A stretch of DNA of 64,000 nucleotides from Rhynchospora pubera. Taxonomy: Eukaryota > Streptophyta > Magnoliopsida > Poales > Cyperaceae. The first letter of the stretch is position 1, and each line of letters opens with the position of its first letter. Of this stretch, positions 10,066 through 23,486 are shown piece after piece. The translations under genes were made by a program, and so were the position numbers. The notes under the pieces were generated by a model. It made no database searches and was not told the DNA's origin. It saw only the letters and a program-made list of their open reading frames with translations. The stretch covers positions 117,091,431-117,155,430 of the forward strand of contig CM051459.1 of assembly GCA_028095005.1 (NCBI GenBank), written 5' to 3'.

Positions 10066-13000
10066 ATGAGACCTCGCGAGAGAGACACGACCGACGAGGA
10101 AGCTCCGACGCCGCCTCCGTCGGCCGCCACACCTCCTTCCTCCGATCAGCCACCTCCGCCTCAGACTTCTCCGACGATCGGCGCCGATCCGAGCAGCATG
10201 GCGGCGCCTGATTCTGAACCCGCCGCCGATCCGAAGGAACCTCTCTCCACTACCACCACCACCTCCCCCAATCGCCTCATGTCAGAGCCGCTTCCTCCTG
10301 ATGGTCCCAGGAGTGGATCGCCGCCGTCCGATCGACGCCGTGTGTCTCCTCCAGCTGGATCCCGACGATGGACGGAGTTCAGGCGGCGTGGATCCTCTCC
10401 TCTGAGAGAATCGGGTCGGCGCCGGTCTAGATCGCCTGGTATGACAGAATTCAGCCGGCGCCGGCGGAGATCCCCTCCGCTGACTGAATTTGGTCGGAGG
10501 GGACGCGATTCGCCTCCTCTGATAGAGAGTACTTGGCACGAGAGGCCTGATTTTAGAGAATTGAGGCGCAGTCCCCCTCATAGGGGATCACCTCCTCTGG
10601 AAGGAATTAGATTCCGTGGGTCCCCTCCTCGCATGACGGAATTTCGGCGGCGTGGGTCCCCTCCTCTGGTAGAATTTAGGCGGCGCGGGTCTCCTCCAAT
10701 GGCAGAATTTAGGCGGCGTGGGTCCCCACCTCTGGGGGAGTTCAGACGGCACAGGTCTCCTCCAATGGTAGACGCGCGCCCCTATGGCTGTGTTAGTGGT
10801 GATCCAGGTATGTGTTTTGTTGAAACATTGAATTTGTTCTGTGCCATTAATATATGTTTTTCTTGGATTGTCAGTGGTGTGTTTATGTAATGACAAGTAA
10901 GATGAAGTGCTAAGCATTTCATGGATTGTTTATTGGGAAGTAAAATGAGGCTTATATGTTTGCCGAAACAACTCTGCTAGTAACTTCCATCATCTCATGT
11001 GCAATGGGAACTCAAACGCTAAACAGATTTACATAAGTGTAGTAGTTGTTATCAGAATGATGTGCTGCAATTCCCTTTACTCTATATCTTGTTGCATTGG
11101 AGCATTTGATGGTTGAATAATAAAAATTCTGTGAATATTTTAAGGAAAAACTTTATTTGGTCATGTAGATAGAATCAAAGTTATAATAATTGTTCATGCA
11201 AGATTTGTGAATATTTAATAGTACAAATATGCATCTGTAGTTCTTTTTGTTTGCTAATTTTTGTATTCTGGGGTTGCCAACAGTGTACTTATAAAGTTCT
11301 TTTTTTAGTATATCATCTTCTGGGTATCTGGAAGATATCTAAGGGACAGTGTTAATATTAAGTGTATGTCAGTAGAGTACTTTAAAATTAAATGGGGTTT
11401 CAACTGTCATGTGACCTGTCAATGTTGATATCTACATTGCATTTACTCTGTGGACGAAAGCTAAATTGGATATTGTTAGAAATTGAAAAATAAATGCATG
11501 TGTTATGGATCATGTAAGTCTTATTAAGTTAATTGAAGAACTTTCACTATAAAGCTAAATTTCAATCGATTTCTTTTTAATATCTTCATTGTTGCATTCA
11601 GGCATAAGAGCTCCTATAGATGTCAATTGGAGAATGAATTTGACATAATGATATAATGTCTTCCAAGTTCGTTGGCTTGGTTATCGGTCTCTCTAAGTGA
11701 AGGGGAATTTCACAATTACTTTTGAGAGCTTGAGCAAATTCTTGAGGGATTGTAATGGCTCCATCGCAAGAGTACATATAAAATACATAGGTCCAGATGA
11801 CGAATTGATGATTTCTATGAGATGTTACGTTTAGGTGCTTAATCATGCATTTGCTTTTGCATTAGGTTTTAGGTCAAGGGACTTTGGATATATTTGGTAA
11901 ATCCTCTGTCAAGCTTATTGGATCTTATATAAGTTAAGCTCTTAGAACGAAAATGTAGTTTGGCCTTATATTTCTTGCAAGCTGCTCTCCAAAAGGGATC
12001 CAAATAGGAAAGCTTTGTATGGAAGCAGCACAGGATTTTATGCGCTGTCGAGGAAATTGGATATTACTAATAAGGATTTGCAAAGTGGTCTACAGTAACT
12101 TAACTGTCCATTTGGTAAAGTGGGTGGTTTGGGCTTTACTATGTGCTTCAAGAATCTTGGAGATCGAGAAACATATTGTGGATTATAAAGAGATACCAAG
12201 TGGTTATTAATGTCAAGGAGATCTCAAACTTAGCGGGCGAATTCCGAAGTGATGCGATGTGTTACTACTGCAAAATTAAGGGAACTTTGGATGGGTTCTG
12301 GGACAATCATGTGGTTTTGGGATCTTGAATGATTGTTTAAGCCATTCAATGGTTAATAGCTAATGGAACTTATAGAGCTTCTTTGAAGTGGTGGAAGTTT
12401 ATTGGTGTGACTCCAGAAGTTTGGGAACTATCTTATTTTCTGTTGAGTTAGATGTGCCTCTTGATATACTTCCAAATCATCATTTTGTTCACTTAAGCTT
12501 TAACTTGTCTGTCAAAGGTTGCTGTCAACAAGTGCTGCCTAGTTTATTAACAAATTGTGTTACTAGTCTAACAAATTGCGGTAATTTCAAACGTGGTTGT
12601 TTTCACTCATGTAACTATTGGCACTGGCTTTGAGTCCTTCTGGCAGCATTGTTGCTTCTTCAGAGGACTAGAAATTCTGAAACAAAGGAAAACATGCTAA
12701 TTGAGACACCAGATTTAAAAAAAAAAAAAAAATCTGTATAATGAGGTAAATACAATTGTTTTCGCAGTCATGATTTTCGTGCTTCTGAATTACCCATGAT
12801 GGTTCTACCATAAATTTATCTTATCATGACTCATGGAATGGAAATGTGTTTGTCAGTGCGAGGCTTCTCTATTCTCTTTCTTAATCTGCCTATTGTTTTC
12901 TCCAAGGCTTAACGAGTTTGTTTCCTTAGGATATTCCATGCATGCTGGCCCCATCTTGACCCCACACAGGCGCAGGTCTGATGAGGCACGATTTGACCCT

Positions 13001-14206
13001 GAGTTCGATGGTCCGGTTGGCCCGTCACGGCATGGGCATGTAATTCGAGGTGGGAGGGAAGATGGGAGGTTGAGGGACCGTGATAATTCGCTGCTGAATG
13101 GTCGAGAGAAAGGAGTCGGCGGCAGAGGTCAAGGTCAATCTGCACGGGGATCTGGTCCTCATTATGAGCTTAGGAATGACCCTAACTTGTCTCCCAGGGA
13201 AGGCGATTGGATCTGTCAGAATCCAAGGTAATTTTTTCCCGATAGTTGAAATTTTTCTCTTAGGGGCAACTCTAGAAATCTTCTCAAATGCCAAGCGTGC
13301 CTAGGAAACAAGCATTGTCATGCATTTAGGAATATCAGATGTGCCTTGGAAACACCTTAATCCTACAGTAATAAATATCTCTGACACCTCTCCCACTCCA
13401 TGTTATTCCAACTATATTCTGATTCATTGTTGTTATTTTCATGATAATTTGAGGGAGTGGCTGTTTCTGTTAGTTTTGGAAGAAAATGATAGTGAAAAAA
13501 GTTTGGCTATAGTTTAATTTTTTCCAGGGTATTTATGGTGTTCTTTTATGTGCATTGATATTATATCTTTCTTTCATTTATGCTTACGATTTTTCTTTAT
13601 TTCAGCTGTGGGAACCTCAATTTTGCCAGACGGACCCACTGTAACATCTGCAACCAGCATCGACATGCAACTCAACTACAAAAGCGTAGCCTCAGCCCTC
13701 GCGGGGGTTACTTTCCCTCCTCGCCTCCACCTCACCACAGGTCGCCACCAGTTCGGATGCTGGGACGACCACCTGAGCGGGCTATACATAGAGAGCCTGT
13801 CAGGTATCACCGCTCCCCGCCACGTGATTGGGCCATGGATCCAGGCCCGTTTAACCCAAGAGGGGAGAGATTAGTCCGTGCTGATTTACTAGAAAGAAGT
13901 GGAAGGTTAGGTTGGCAGGGGAATGAAGAGTTTAGCCGAAGAGAAAGAGGGGTCAGAGATGGATTTTTACCTGATACAAGACGGGTTAGAAGGTCAGCAT
14001 CACCCATGCGGGGTAGGTTTGGTAGGGATCTGCGGGAGAGAAGTCGGTCACCCATTGGAGATAGGAAACTGAAGTTTGTTGGGAGCACTAGAGGTGATAG
14101 GAATTTTGGAGCAGGCTATAAAAGGAGCCGTGGTGATTCCTTTCATGTGCGGAGCCGGGATAACGAGAGGGTTGTCAATCGTGGTAGGAATGGTCATGCT
14201 TACTAG
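10066..14206 (+). CDS. SR-like protein with RanBP2-type zinc finger (3 exons)
   Basis: Coding exons are 10066-10807, 12930-13227 and 13606-14206, with GT-AG introns and matching phases, giving 546 aa. Residues 1-250 are Pro/Ser/Arg-rich and contain tandem repeats of about 12 residues of the type EFRRRGSPPL. Residues 339-364 form a RanBP2-type zinc finger, GDWICQNPSCGN then FARRTHCNIC, with C343, C348, C359 and C362 as zinc ligands; the finger is split by intron 2. The C-terminal part is rich in RS and RSP dipeptides (for example RERSRSPIGDR). Such fingers bind single-stranded RNA in this family and RS repeats bind splicing proteins, so a nuclear pre-mRNA role is likely but inferred. The first in-frame ATG after the TATA box was chosen. 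Introns are 2.1 and 0.4 kb. No break is seen. Confidence 0.88.
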
Positions 14207-15114
14207 TGCGAACAAGAATGTACTCTTAATTGACTCTTTCAGAATCATCTTATTTGTTGGTGATTTTTAAGGTACTATATATACTAATTATTTGGAGGGA
14301 TTTAGTATTTGTTGCTTTGCAGATGTTTGTACTTTGAGTTCATTTCTATTTGGATGTAAATCTTTGGAATGATTTATTTCTATGCCTGAACACCTAATGC
14401 ATGCTGTTCCTCATTATCATATCAATTTTTCAATTTGAAGTGAGCTTTGTGTTTTTGTGCTGTTGGTGGATCATTACATCTTGGATGAAAGTTCAACTGA
14501 AGGAATCGTTACCATTCTGTTTATTTTATTTTGATTACTCGTTACCATTCTGTTTTGAAGGAATCGTTCGCATCTCAAAGAAATGAAAGTAAAACGCATT
14601 TCTCGTGACCTTGATTTGAAGTATAAATTTTGTATCGTTTTTGTCGCCTTTATTTGGGTTTCATTTGTGAACAATACATACACAAATTGTAGCATTCCAG
14701 ATCAACTTGCAAAAAGTGGAGATGCATGCGGCAAATCTATGATATTGTACGTTAATGATGAATAGGAAAGGCAGATTACATGTATAATGTATTTGATCCA
14801 CTGATTAAGTGATGAGTTTTGCAGCATAGCTTATCTCAATTTGTTCTTCTTTTGGCACTGCTAATTATCATTAATGGAATTTGGTCGAGATTTCATCGTG
14901 TGTATAGTTCATTTTAAAAGCGAACTATGCCTATATATTTTTTTAACATAGTTGATGCTTTCCGTGCGTACAAACTAACGCACTATGCATTAGTTGAAAT
15001 AACGATGAAATTTTGGTGCACGAAAAAACATTCCCCCCTGTCCCCATCTTTCTTCAAAAAGCATCGTGTTTCATTCAAACAAGAAATTATTAGCAGGTCA
15101 AAACAAAGAAATTA
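14207..15114. other. 3' flank of the zinc-finger gene and convergent intergenic DNA
   Basis: Probably contains the 3' UTR of the plus-strand gene (AATAAA-like signals are not clear) and that of the minus-strand GH27 gene. ORFs here lack domains. GAATCGTT with CCATTCTGTTT is locally duplicated near 14503-14570. Confidence 0.5.
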
Positions 15115-18100
15115 TTAGCAGGTCAGAACAAAAAGAGAGCAACCGTGGGAATTAACAGTGGCAGAAATTGTTGTTCTAACAGGCTCTATATTCTTTCCGC
15201 TCCAAACTTCTGTGCAATTGCATGAGCCTTCCCTAAAGAAACTATTACCTATGAAGTCTCTCACTTCTGACACTTTAGCAGTTATGCGTGTTGCAACGGG
15301 ATTAAGGTTGAAAAATGCAAGATAGATTTCTCCTGCAACAATGCAAGTGTATTTCAAATATGCAAACATTATATTTTTGAATCAAAGGTTTATTTTGACT
15401 TGCATATTTTAGATCAATATAGATTTCACAACAGGTTGTTCGCCACTGCAGGAAATTCAGGTAGACCCTTTATTATACCACAGGGGACACAACAATTTGG
15501 TCTATTTTGCCCCTGCCTATCTGGGCACGTTTTCAGCAACTTGTACTTGACAACAGTGAGCAGGTATCATCAATAAACATCTAATGTGTGGAAAGACGTA
15601 TGTGGAAAGACAGACAAGGAAAATTTTAGAAAACTGACAATATGTGGAAGTTCAGCACTGACCTCTTCTACCTGTTGCTATCCAAGACCTGATCCCTCCA
15701 CTTGTGGTACTCACTGCACCAGAAGTTAAGGTTAAATATTTAAATTATGTAGTTTTTAGTGCCAGGTCGCTTCTACTGCTATATATCAGTCTTTCACCAG
15801 CATTTAAACAAAGACAGAAACGCAACATCCCCAATTATAGTCTAAGTCAGGCAGATGCTTATAAAAAAAACAATCAAAACCAACATGCCAATTTTAAGAC
15901 AATTTTTTTTCCAAGAAAATTGCCAGCTTCCCTTTGAAACTGTACCCATTACAGAATTAATTAACATACCTTTGTAAGAGTTAACTGCTGCACACGAGTT
16001 TGAGTAGCTGTTAACAAGGGTTCCATCATCATTTAAACTCCACATCTGCAATTTTAGGCAACACATAAGCACGACATCAACCAATTATAAACAGCTGCCT
16101 ATTTAATGTATATACCTGGCTAGCATGCCATTTGCAACTGGTTAATTTAATGTCTTGTCTCTCTGATGCAATTCCCTTTCTTCCGGAAGAAGCATCCAAA
16201 CAAATAAAATCTCTCCGAGGAGTTGCTAGATGGAAATATTGTTTGTGTTCTTGATTATGTATGACATGTTCATCACTGCCAAAGAAAGGGATAATATTTC
16301 AGTATATAAATAGTCATTTGATCGAAGAAACTTTCCATACTTTTTCCAAACGGAAAAAATAAATTATCAGGAATTGCATAGAGCCAAGTTTCCAGTAATC
16401 TCGTCCATACACATTTTTTTTTTTTTTTGAGAAAAGGCTATTGAGCCCGTTTCCATTGCAGAAACAAAGTATTGTTCATACACATTGCAAGTTCAGGAAT
16501 GTCAAAAGGTCCCTAATGTGCTTAATTATGATAAGATGACAAAACATCTTTTCCTTTTTAAAAGGTAAAGTGGTAAACTTCTATCAGTGTTTATGACAGA
16601 TAAAAAATGTCGAAATATTTGAAGACATGCCATTCGCTAGTCTTAATTTACTTTCTAAAGGCATTAACACCTAAATACCTCTGTTAAGCATAAATTATTA
16701 GATTTATTTGATATGACTGTTTTAATAAAAAAAAACAGTATGAACATATCACATGAATACAACTATCTACCTGGAGAATTTGATAAGGCAATGTGACAAG
16801 TTATCACTTTGTATCATTTTCAAATTCCAACAAATCTGATCAGGCTGGTTTGTTTGCAAGGAGGCATGCCAACCTTTTGCCCCTTCATCAGTACAGCTTG
16901 TCAGACCCAAAATTTTCTTTTCGTGCTTTTGCTGATAAATCGTTTCCTTAAATTTAAAAAAAATATGGTTTTTCTTTCCGAGGTGCTTCTCTGTAGTGTA
17001 GAGATGGGGAAACTGATAAACAGCTCAAAAGATTAGGCCGAATTTAATATGATAATTAAATTAAGCAGAAATAAATAGCTTAAAATCACACCTCCAAGTT
17101 GTTTGAACTATAAGAATTAATCTCTAGTAAAGTAGGGTTGCTGATTAGGCTTAGCGTAGTTCCATCTAAGTTTCTTAAATCACCTCCAAACATCAGGGGA
17201 GACTTCGCTATTGACCAGAGTGTCATCTGCACAATTTTGTTATAAAAGAAAACGGGTATCATTGATATGGATTGGTTTGACAACCTTGAGTTGAAAATAT
17301 ATAATCATCCAACATTTGTAATATGATCTCACTATATGCACATCGCACTCATGATGTAATTTTATACAAGTTTAATATACTGTTCACCGAGTAAGTTGAA
17401 AATTACTATAGTCCATATTTTACAACCTTTGATGGATATCAATTGACACCAGATGATATTTAATATATAACCAATCAGTACGGATAATAACATGTTGACG
17501 AAATTCTTTCTATTTAAAAATGTGTTATGGAAAAATAATACAAGAATTTATTAGCATGGATATCCAAGAGTCAATCACGTCAATTTCCTGTCAATTTTAA
17601 GGAAATTGACTTAGAGAGGGGGGGGGGGGGGTGTCCATGGGATCAAATGTTTCCACACTATGGTAACTCTTGTAATCTCAGATAAAAGTAGATAGGAAGG
17701 TACATTTCCCTTTCCACATTACACTAATAGCTTGCTGCATTTGATACCAAGTTCAGAGCCTTTTATCCCAAACAAGTTGGGGTAGGCTAGAAATGACACC
17801 CCTACTCTAGTCATTTCTTGTATATATGGCTAAGATTTTACGCTGGCTCGACAAGCCTATCGCAAGCATGCGGGCTTGAACCCTGGATCTCTTAGAAGAG
17901 AGCCCAGTGCCCTTACCATTTGAGCTACTAGACCACATGCATTTGATACTAACACCAAAAAAATTATTAGAAACTGATAAAGAACACCTTTTGAGATATT
18001 TGCACCTAATGCACATACATTAGGTGGATGTCATGGATAATTTATAAAAAAGTTGATAAATTCTCTTCTAACTGCAGCAAGTTTTTCTATTTTATTACAT

Positions 18101-21100
18101 TGTAGTCAAATTTGCCGCTGACTGCAGTAAGTTCCCTTTTTCTAACCTATAAGCTATAAATAACCAAGAAAAGCTCAGTTGGATTCTACAGGAAGTTACT
18201 GTTGCCAGTGTCACTATTTGCTAGACTTGAGCTTGCTTTTTATGGTTTATTATTTGAATAACTAAAATTGTTGGTACTAAATGTGAGCAACAAAATCTTG
18301 GTTTTATTTGCAAGATAAGTATTAAAGGACTTTTAAAATTTTGTATTTTTCTCAACCAATTGAAAAGAACAACAGGGAAAAGATCACCCACCTGGGTTTT
18401 CTGTTCATCAAGAGTTAGATAACATTTCCTATGAGGCCCTTGCTGTACACCTGTTTAAATTAGTTATTTAAATTTTCTGTTCAGTTATGTTTTGTATCAG
18501 TTATTAAAATTCGAAAGTAATATCTATTACTAGATTACTGTTGTTACTGCACCACCAATACCTGGATCTGTCAGCCATCCAAGGGGAAGCATATCTAAGT
18601 CAGGCCATGACCTTCCCCTTAATCCTTCAGCTCCAATTTTTTTAACAGAAGCAAAATCTCTGAATATAAAATAAAAAAAAAGCTGGATCAAGAGACTAGA
18701 AAAATCTTGCCAATAAAAAAGGACTTGCACCAAGAACTGAAGTTCTTATTAGTATATACAAATCAGCTATGATGTAACATAACTCTGCTATTCATGGTAT
18801 GGTCCAGCATCATGCAACTACACAAAACAAATTGAACATTCATGAGAAAACCTCGATATGTTAAAGTGAGATGCCACATCTGACCACGTGTCCCAATCAT
18901 CAGCTGTTATCCTATACATGTTGACATACTTGTAGATGGTCTCCGCCATAGATGGTGTTACACGAGTCCCAGGAGAAATTGACAAAACCACTGGCCGATC
19001 GAGCTCCTCAAGCATCTGGATTGAACCATTGTAAAAGTTTCTGATCATTCTAGAGGTTTATCAAAATTCAAAGCAGAGTTCTAACAGAAAAATCTCTGCA
19101 GTTAACATATTTCAATTTGAAGGAAACAAATATCATCTCCAATCCATAAGGAATTGAGAGACATCTAACATACACATCTTAAACATCGAAAGTGTGATGT
19201 ATGTGACGTCGTCTCCTTACAAGGTACCCTTCTGTTGTCCCTTACAATGTCAGGAAGGAGGGGTTTTTAAGCACCTTTAATTTGGATGAAATTTATATTT
19301 TTTAGTTCGTCAAAAGGAATATGCAACATCGAAAGTGTTTACCTGGCATGCAACAAAAATATTTTATAAAAACTCCAAGAGAACAATGAGATTACCTACC
19401 CCTTTAAGCAAGTTAGGCTTAAACTTAAAAAGAGAAATAAATTTAATATAATTTCGCCATAAAACTCCTACAAATTGAAACCTCATTAGCAGTTTCAGTA
19501 CCTGAGAAACACTGCTTATTTCCTTTGAATCATAGTCATCCCCAAAGACACAATCAAGCTTCACTGGGAAATATAGATAGAAGGTAAGCGCAAGCAATAG
19601 TATCTACTTTGGTTATGTTTAACAAAAAGAACATAGCAACACATTTAACTTTTCATTGCAAAATTTATTCCATCTTCTCTTACTTTTGAACTAAAGTACT
19701 AACCATTCTCAGATCTAGGTGAATAAAATTTTATTATGGGGAAGGAAGTGGGGGCTATTAAATTTGTAGAGTAAGACAAACTCATTAAATTTGGCAGTCA
19801 AGATTGACAAGTTTACACATAACCCTAATTATACTCTTTTTCTTCCCAAAGCCACTCTATCATTTTTCCCTAAGCCAGGATTACAAAGATACAAGACTGG
19901 TCAACTAAGATGTTGCATTGAAGAACTAAAAAACCTAATGCTGCAAAACTTTGTAATTTTCTTAGATTAAAAGTTGATTTCAGTCATTGTAAATGTTTCC
20001 AAAACTGCAAAAGACAGCACTTACAATTTACATGTTATTTGAATAAAAGCCAAAACATGATCAATCTGAAGAGCTAATTGTACCAAAATCAACACCCCAT
20101 TCAGTGTACAGGTGATAAAGGGACCTCAGAAAGGCTTTTCCAGCCCCTAAGTCAGTGTTAACACTCATGAAACCATGTTGCATCCATCCACATGTTCGAT
20201 GTGTAAGACCAATATCTCTAGCTGTCCAGTTTCTCCCATCCTCACTGTACACACCTCCCTTCAAACAAAAGAAATACTGATTACAAAAAAATCTATGCGT
20301 GAGTTGCTTGACTTGAAATGTGACCAGTTACTTGCATCAGATATAGCTATAGGGGAAATTTGGTGATGTAATTGGAAAAAGGATTTCCACTCTCCCAGAA
20401 CCAAATAAAGAGGGCAAAAAGTTGTGTTTTAGCAACTATAAATCAATAATTTTTCAATTGCAAAGTATAACATTGCTAACATTAATAACAGATACAAAAT
20501 AAAATAACTTGAGTTAAAATCAAGCCATGTGAATAAAGTTCCGTTTCTAATTTAGCTTATATAAGGTGCTAAAAAAAGGGCTTTGGTGGAGTTATACAAA
20601 ACAACGGCGACCATCTTTTGTTTAACTCCATCTTAATTTCAAGGTGTTGCGTATTATGTTTAAGGTACAAAGCAATAGATTTGGTCTATTCATTTAGCAG
20701 AAAATCTTTATGATTTTTCCACTTGAGGTTTGAAGATGCATTTATTATATTTCAGAACTGGAAGAGTTAAGAACAAATTATTGAAACGATGAAAACAAAT
20801 GTACCTTGTGAACATCCAAAATAGGTGCATTAGCATCAACTGCCTTTGTGCTTATACCTCTCATTAAATGGATGCCGAATTTCAAACCCATCTCATGAAC
20901 CTTTTTCGCCACCTCAGTAAAACCCTTACCACCTCTAGATGAAGGCCACCTATCAGGGTCAGGGATTGGCCGGCCCCACTCATCAATACTATCATAGCCA
21001 TAGGAATCTACATATGCACCATCTACATTCTTTCGGTACCAGAGGAAGTCAATCACTGCATACTGCAACGATACAAAGCCGGAAAGAATTAAAGTTAAAA

Positions 21101-22162
21101 CTTAATAAAGGAAAACAGCCAATATTTGACTTTTTTGCTTTGTTTTCTTTTTCTGTACTTTTTGACTTTTCATTAATGAAAAGTGGTAGGGCGCTCCCCT
21201 ACTTATATCCAAAAAAAAACAGCCAATGTGCCAATACTCCTGAATCTTGTTTTTCTGAAAATTTCTTAATTAAAAAACGAGCTCCCTTCTTCCAAATCAC
21301 ATACACAACTTTTTCTTGTAACCAAGGCTTTAGACACACAAGCAAGTTTGGAAAAATAACCTGCAATTTTCACTAAATTGTTTTAGAACCCCTAGATAAT
21401 TTGGAGCTCTCCGCAGTTTGTTGAAAACATCGGGACGTTTTCTTAAAATTGGGCTACCAGCCTAGCATCCCCTATATAGGAATCCAAAGCATATTCCTGT
21501 AACAAGTCACTGGCACATGGGCCTACCAGCAGTCCCTTCACACCTAAAAACTTGGAATGCCCACCAGCAAGCAACTTGTAATAGGAAATGTACCAGAGTT
21601 CTTGTAGCAGATAACCCTGACTTTCTAATATGTGGTAAAATACACATACGCTTACTAGTTTCCTAATACACCCAACAAAAATAATGAGTTTTAACTTTTC
21701 AAAGTACCAACCTCATATCCGTGTGGCAAAAGCTTTTGAGCCAAAATCTCTGCATTTTGCAAAAAGGCTTCTTCGTCGATAATCCATGAAAAGGAATCGT
21801 AAGAATTCCATCCCCTTGGAGGAAATTTCGCAAGAGTCTTCTCTTCTCCTTCCTTACAACATCCCCTAGTATTCACATATGCTAATTGAAGTAAGTTTGC
21901 TTATATAATTGAATCGATATTCACAAATTTTACTTCTCACTGAATTGCAATTTACCAAAATAAGATACGAAATCATCAAATTAAGCAAATTTGGAGCGAT
22001 CTCAACCAACCCAACATAGCATGACCTCAGACAAACAAAGAAAGAACAAAATAATTGAATAATAGCAATACACTGTAAGATTGAAATGCAAGTAGAAGTA
22101 TCTCCCTACCAGTAGAAGAAGTTCGCACAGAGAACTAGCGCAAGAAACAGGGAAGCTCTCAT
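15115..22162 (-). CDS. APSE: GH27 glycosidase, beta-L-arabinopyranosidase/alpha-galactosidase-like (14 exons)
   Basis: Exons, in order: 22162-22110, 21865-21712, 21062-20805, 20258-20084, 19563-19502, 19015-18852, 18659-18562, 18450-18392, 17226-17092, 17012-16771, 16275-16116, 16045-15970, 15713-15663, 15332-15115. All introns are GT-AG and phases match, giving 634 aa with no stop. Residues 1-17 are a hydrophobic signal peptide, so the enzyme should be secreted to the cell wall or vacuole. The catalytic barrel opens with PPRGWNSYDSF (33-43). VKLDC (214-218) holds the probable nucleophile D217, and YRITADDWDTW (268-278) the probable acid/base D273. SWPDLDMLPLGWLTD and SIAKSPLMFGGDLRN are further GH27 signatures. 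The C-terminal part ends with a beta-domain (GEIYLAFFNLNP). Overall it best resembles the plant APSE branch, which removes terminal L-arabinopyranose or galactose; the substrate is inferred. Confidence 0.9.
16416..16476 (-). mobile_element. Tiny 5'-truncated LINE tail in a GH27 intron
   Basis: A T run at its left edge (poly-A on the minus strand) and about 45 bases ending GGGCTCAATAGCC on the minus strand are flanked by the 10-bp direct repeat CATACACATT (16406-16415, 16477-16486). This is the mark of target-primed retroposition. It lies in the intron between exons 10 and 11. Confidence 0.65.
17618..17631. repeat. Poly-G tract in intron
   Basis: Fourteen consecutive G on the plus strand within the intron between exons 8 and 9 of the GH27 gene. 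Such tracts are assembly- and length-error prone. Confidence 0.8.
17751..17937 (-). mobile_element. Au-like SINE (tRNA-derived) in a GH27 intron
   Basis: On the minus strand the 187-bp element starts with a tRNA-like head: A-box region TAGCTCAAATGGTAAGGGC and B box GGTTCAAGCCC. It ends with TAGCCTACCCCAACTTGTTT and GGGATAAAAGG, the conserved tail of Au SINEs. A 15-bp direct repeat with one mismatch flanks it (TGCATTTGATACCAA at 17736-17750, TGCATTTGATACTAA at 17938-17952). It is in the same orientation as the host gene. Confidence 0.9.
21124..21219 (+). mobile_element. Short 5'-truncated L1-type LINE tail in a GH27 intron
   Basis: The sequence ends with ATTAATGAAAAGTGGTAGGG and CGCTCCCCTACTTATATCC then an A run, a typical plant L1 3' end. 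The direct repeat AAAACAGCCAAT flanks it at about 21112-21123 and again after the A run. Lies between exons 2 and 3. Confidence 0.65.
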
Positions 22163-22301
22163 GGTTGCACTTTGTATCGCGCCTCAATCAATTTATAAAG
22201 CGATGTCTAAATCTAAGAGCGTATTTAATGAGCCGAAAATGCAGGTCATGGGAGGAATAAAGGTTGGGAAAAGCTGATCGGATAACCTCTGACGAGATTG
22301 T

Positions 22302-22307
22302 CACGTG
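22302..22307. promoter_or_regulatory. G-box/ABRE-like CACGTG upstream of the GH27 gene
   Basis: CACGTG within TCACGTGTCGC lies 140 bases upstream of the GH27 start codon. It is a recognised bZIP/bHLH binding core in plants; activity here is unproven. Confidence 0.4.
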
Positions 22308-23077
22308 TCGCTTTCGTACAGTCTCGGTCTGAGAAGCAACCAAACAATGTCAGTACACAGCAAAGCAGATTTGGAAGAGACAACAATATGTTTAAGTGGG
22401 GCCGACAGAATTTGTTTCGGGCCGGATCCATTTTAAGTGGGGAACAAACAACAATACATTCAGGTGTTATCATTTCTGATTTGAATTTGATTCTCAAAGT
22501 ATATGGATGACAAAGGTTCTCAAAAGGAAAAAAAAATTTGATTTTCACAAATGGTCTATTTTTTAGATTAATTTAAATTAGTTATGTTAGTAAGTTTATA
22601 ACATAATCAATTATAACGAATCAATTTTTTTATATGTACTAAAAAAATATGTTGTTTTTCAAAATTTAAGTTTTTCAAAAGAACAAGGCTGAAAAAATTG
22701 GTCCATGGACCATGGTAGAGTGCTCCATTATAAATATAAGTTTTACATCATGTCATGTGATTATCAATTTTGAGTTGATATAGCAATAGATTAGCAATAT
22801 ATTTATTTATAAATCAAATTGTATTTATGAGAATTTAATGCATATAAGTAGTCAGAAGAACTATGTATGTATGTATTAATGTAAGGAAAAAAAAGTTCTA
22901 TTTAAATTTTATAATATAATTTCGAATTAACTAGGTATGAATTATATATTTTTTTTATTGCGTACCTATTTTGTATTTATTAAAAAATGTAATCGATAGT
23001 CTAGTTCAGGGACAACACCTTCCTTTTGACGGATTTTGGCTTTCATTCCAGTTGAATAGCAGAGAGAACAATATGTT
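22308..23077. other. Upstream DNA of the GH27 gene, with a dispersed repeat
   Basis: About 22385-22660 (GACAGAATTTGTTTCGGGCC and onward) is clearly related to 31321-31505 downstream of the first PPR gene. The rest is AT-rich and carries no gene. Confidence 0.6.
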
Positions 23078-23486
23078 ATGAGATGGGCTAAAACCAGCCA
23101 CGACTGACGGATGCAACCGTCGGCTACGATCAAATTTCAATTTTCGAGATTTTAATAGTCGATCCGAATCGTTCAATGTGTTCTCCATATTAAAATCTCA
23201 TCAGAGACCAAATTTTACTTTTTTCTGATATTATTTACTATTTTTTTGAGATTTTTAAAAATCATAGTTATTTAAGGATCCATAATTGTTTAGATTAAGA
23301 ATTTTGTAAAATATCAAACAAATATTAAAAAAATTCAGAAAAATATAAAATTTTGTCTCCAACGAGATTTCAATATGAAGAACACATTAAATGATTCGGA
23401 TCGACTATTAGAATCTCGAAAATTGAGATTTGATCTTAGCTGACGGTTGCAATCCGTCAGTCGTGACTGATTTTAGCCCATCTCAT
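23078..23486. mobile_element. Foldback MITE with about 140-bp inverted arms
   Basis: Left arm ATGAGATGGGCTAAAACCAG with CACGACTGACGG matches the inverse right arm ending TTAGCCCATCTCAT. Complementarity continues through TTTTCGAGATTTTAATAGTC and TCGTTCAATGTGTTCT. The centre is AT-rich. No target-site duplication was recognised. Confidence 0.8.

Noticed and set aside
10282..10917. Minus-strand ORFs of 99 and 109 codons opposite the zinc-finger gene
   Set aside because: Shadows of the Arg/Ser/Pro-rich plus-strand frame.
22002..22187. 61-codon minus-strand ORF MRRDTKCNHESFP
   Set aside because: Overlaps the GH27 signal-peptide exon in another frame; the spliced start at 22162 gives a full-length enzyme.
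22186..22198. TATA-like TATAAAT for the GH27 gene
   Set aside because: Only about 30 bases from the ATG, too close for a normal core promoter unless the leader is absent.
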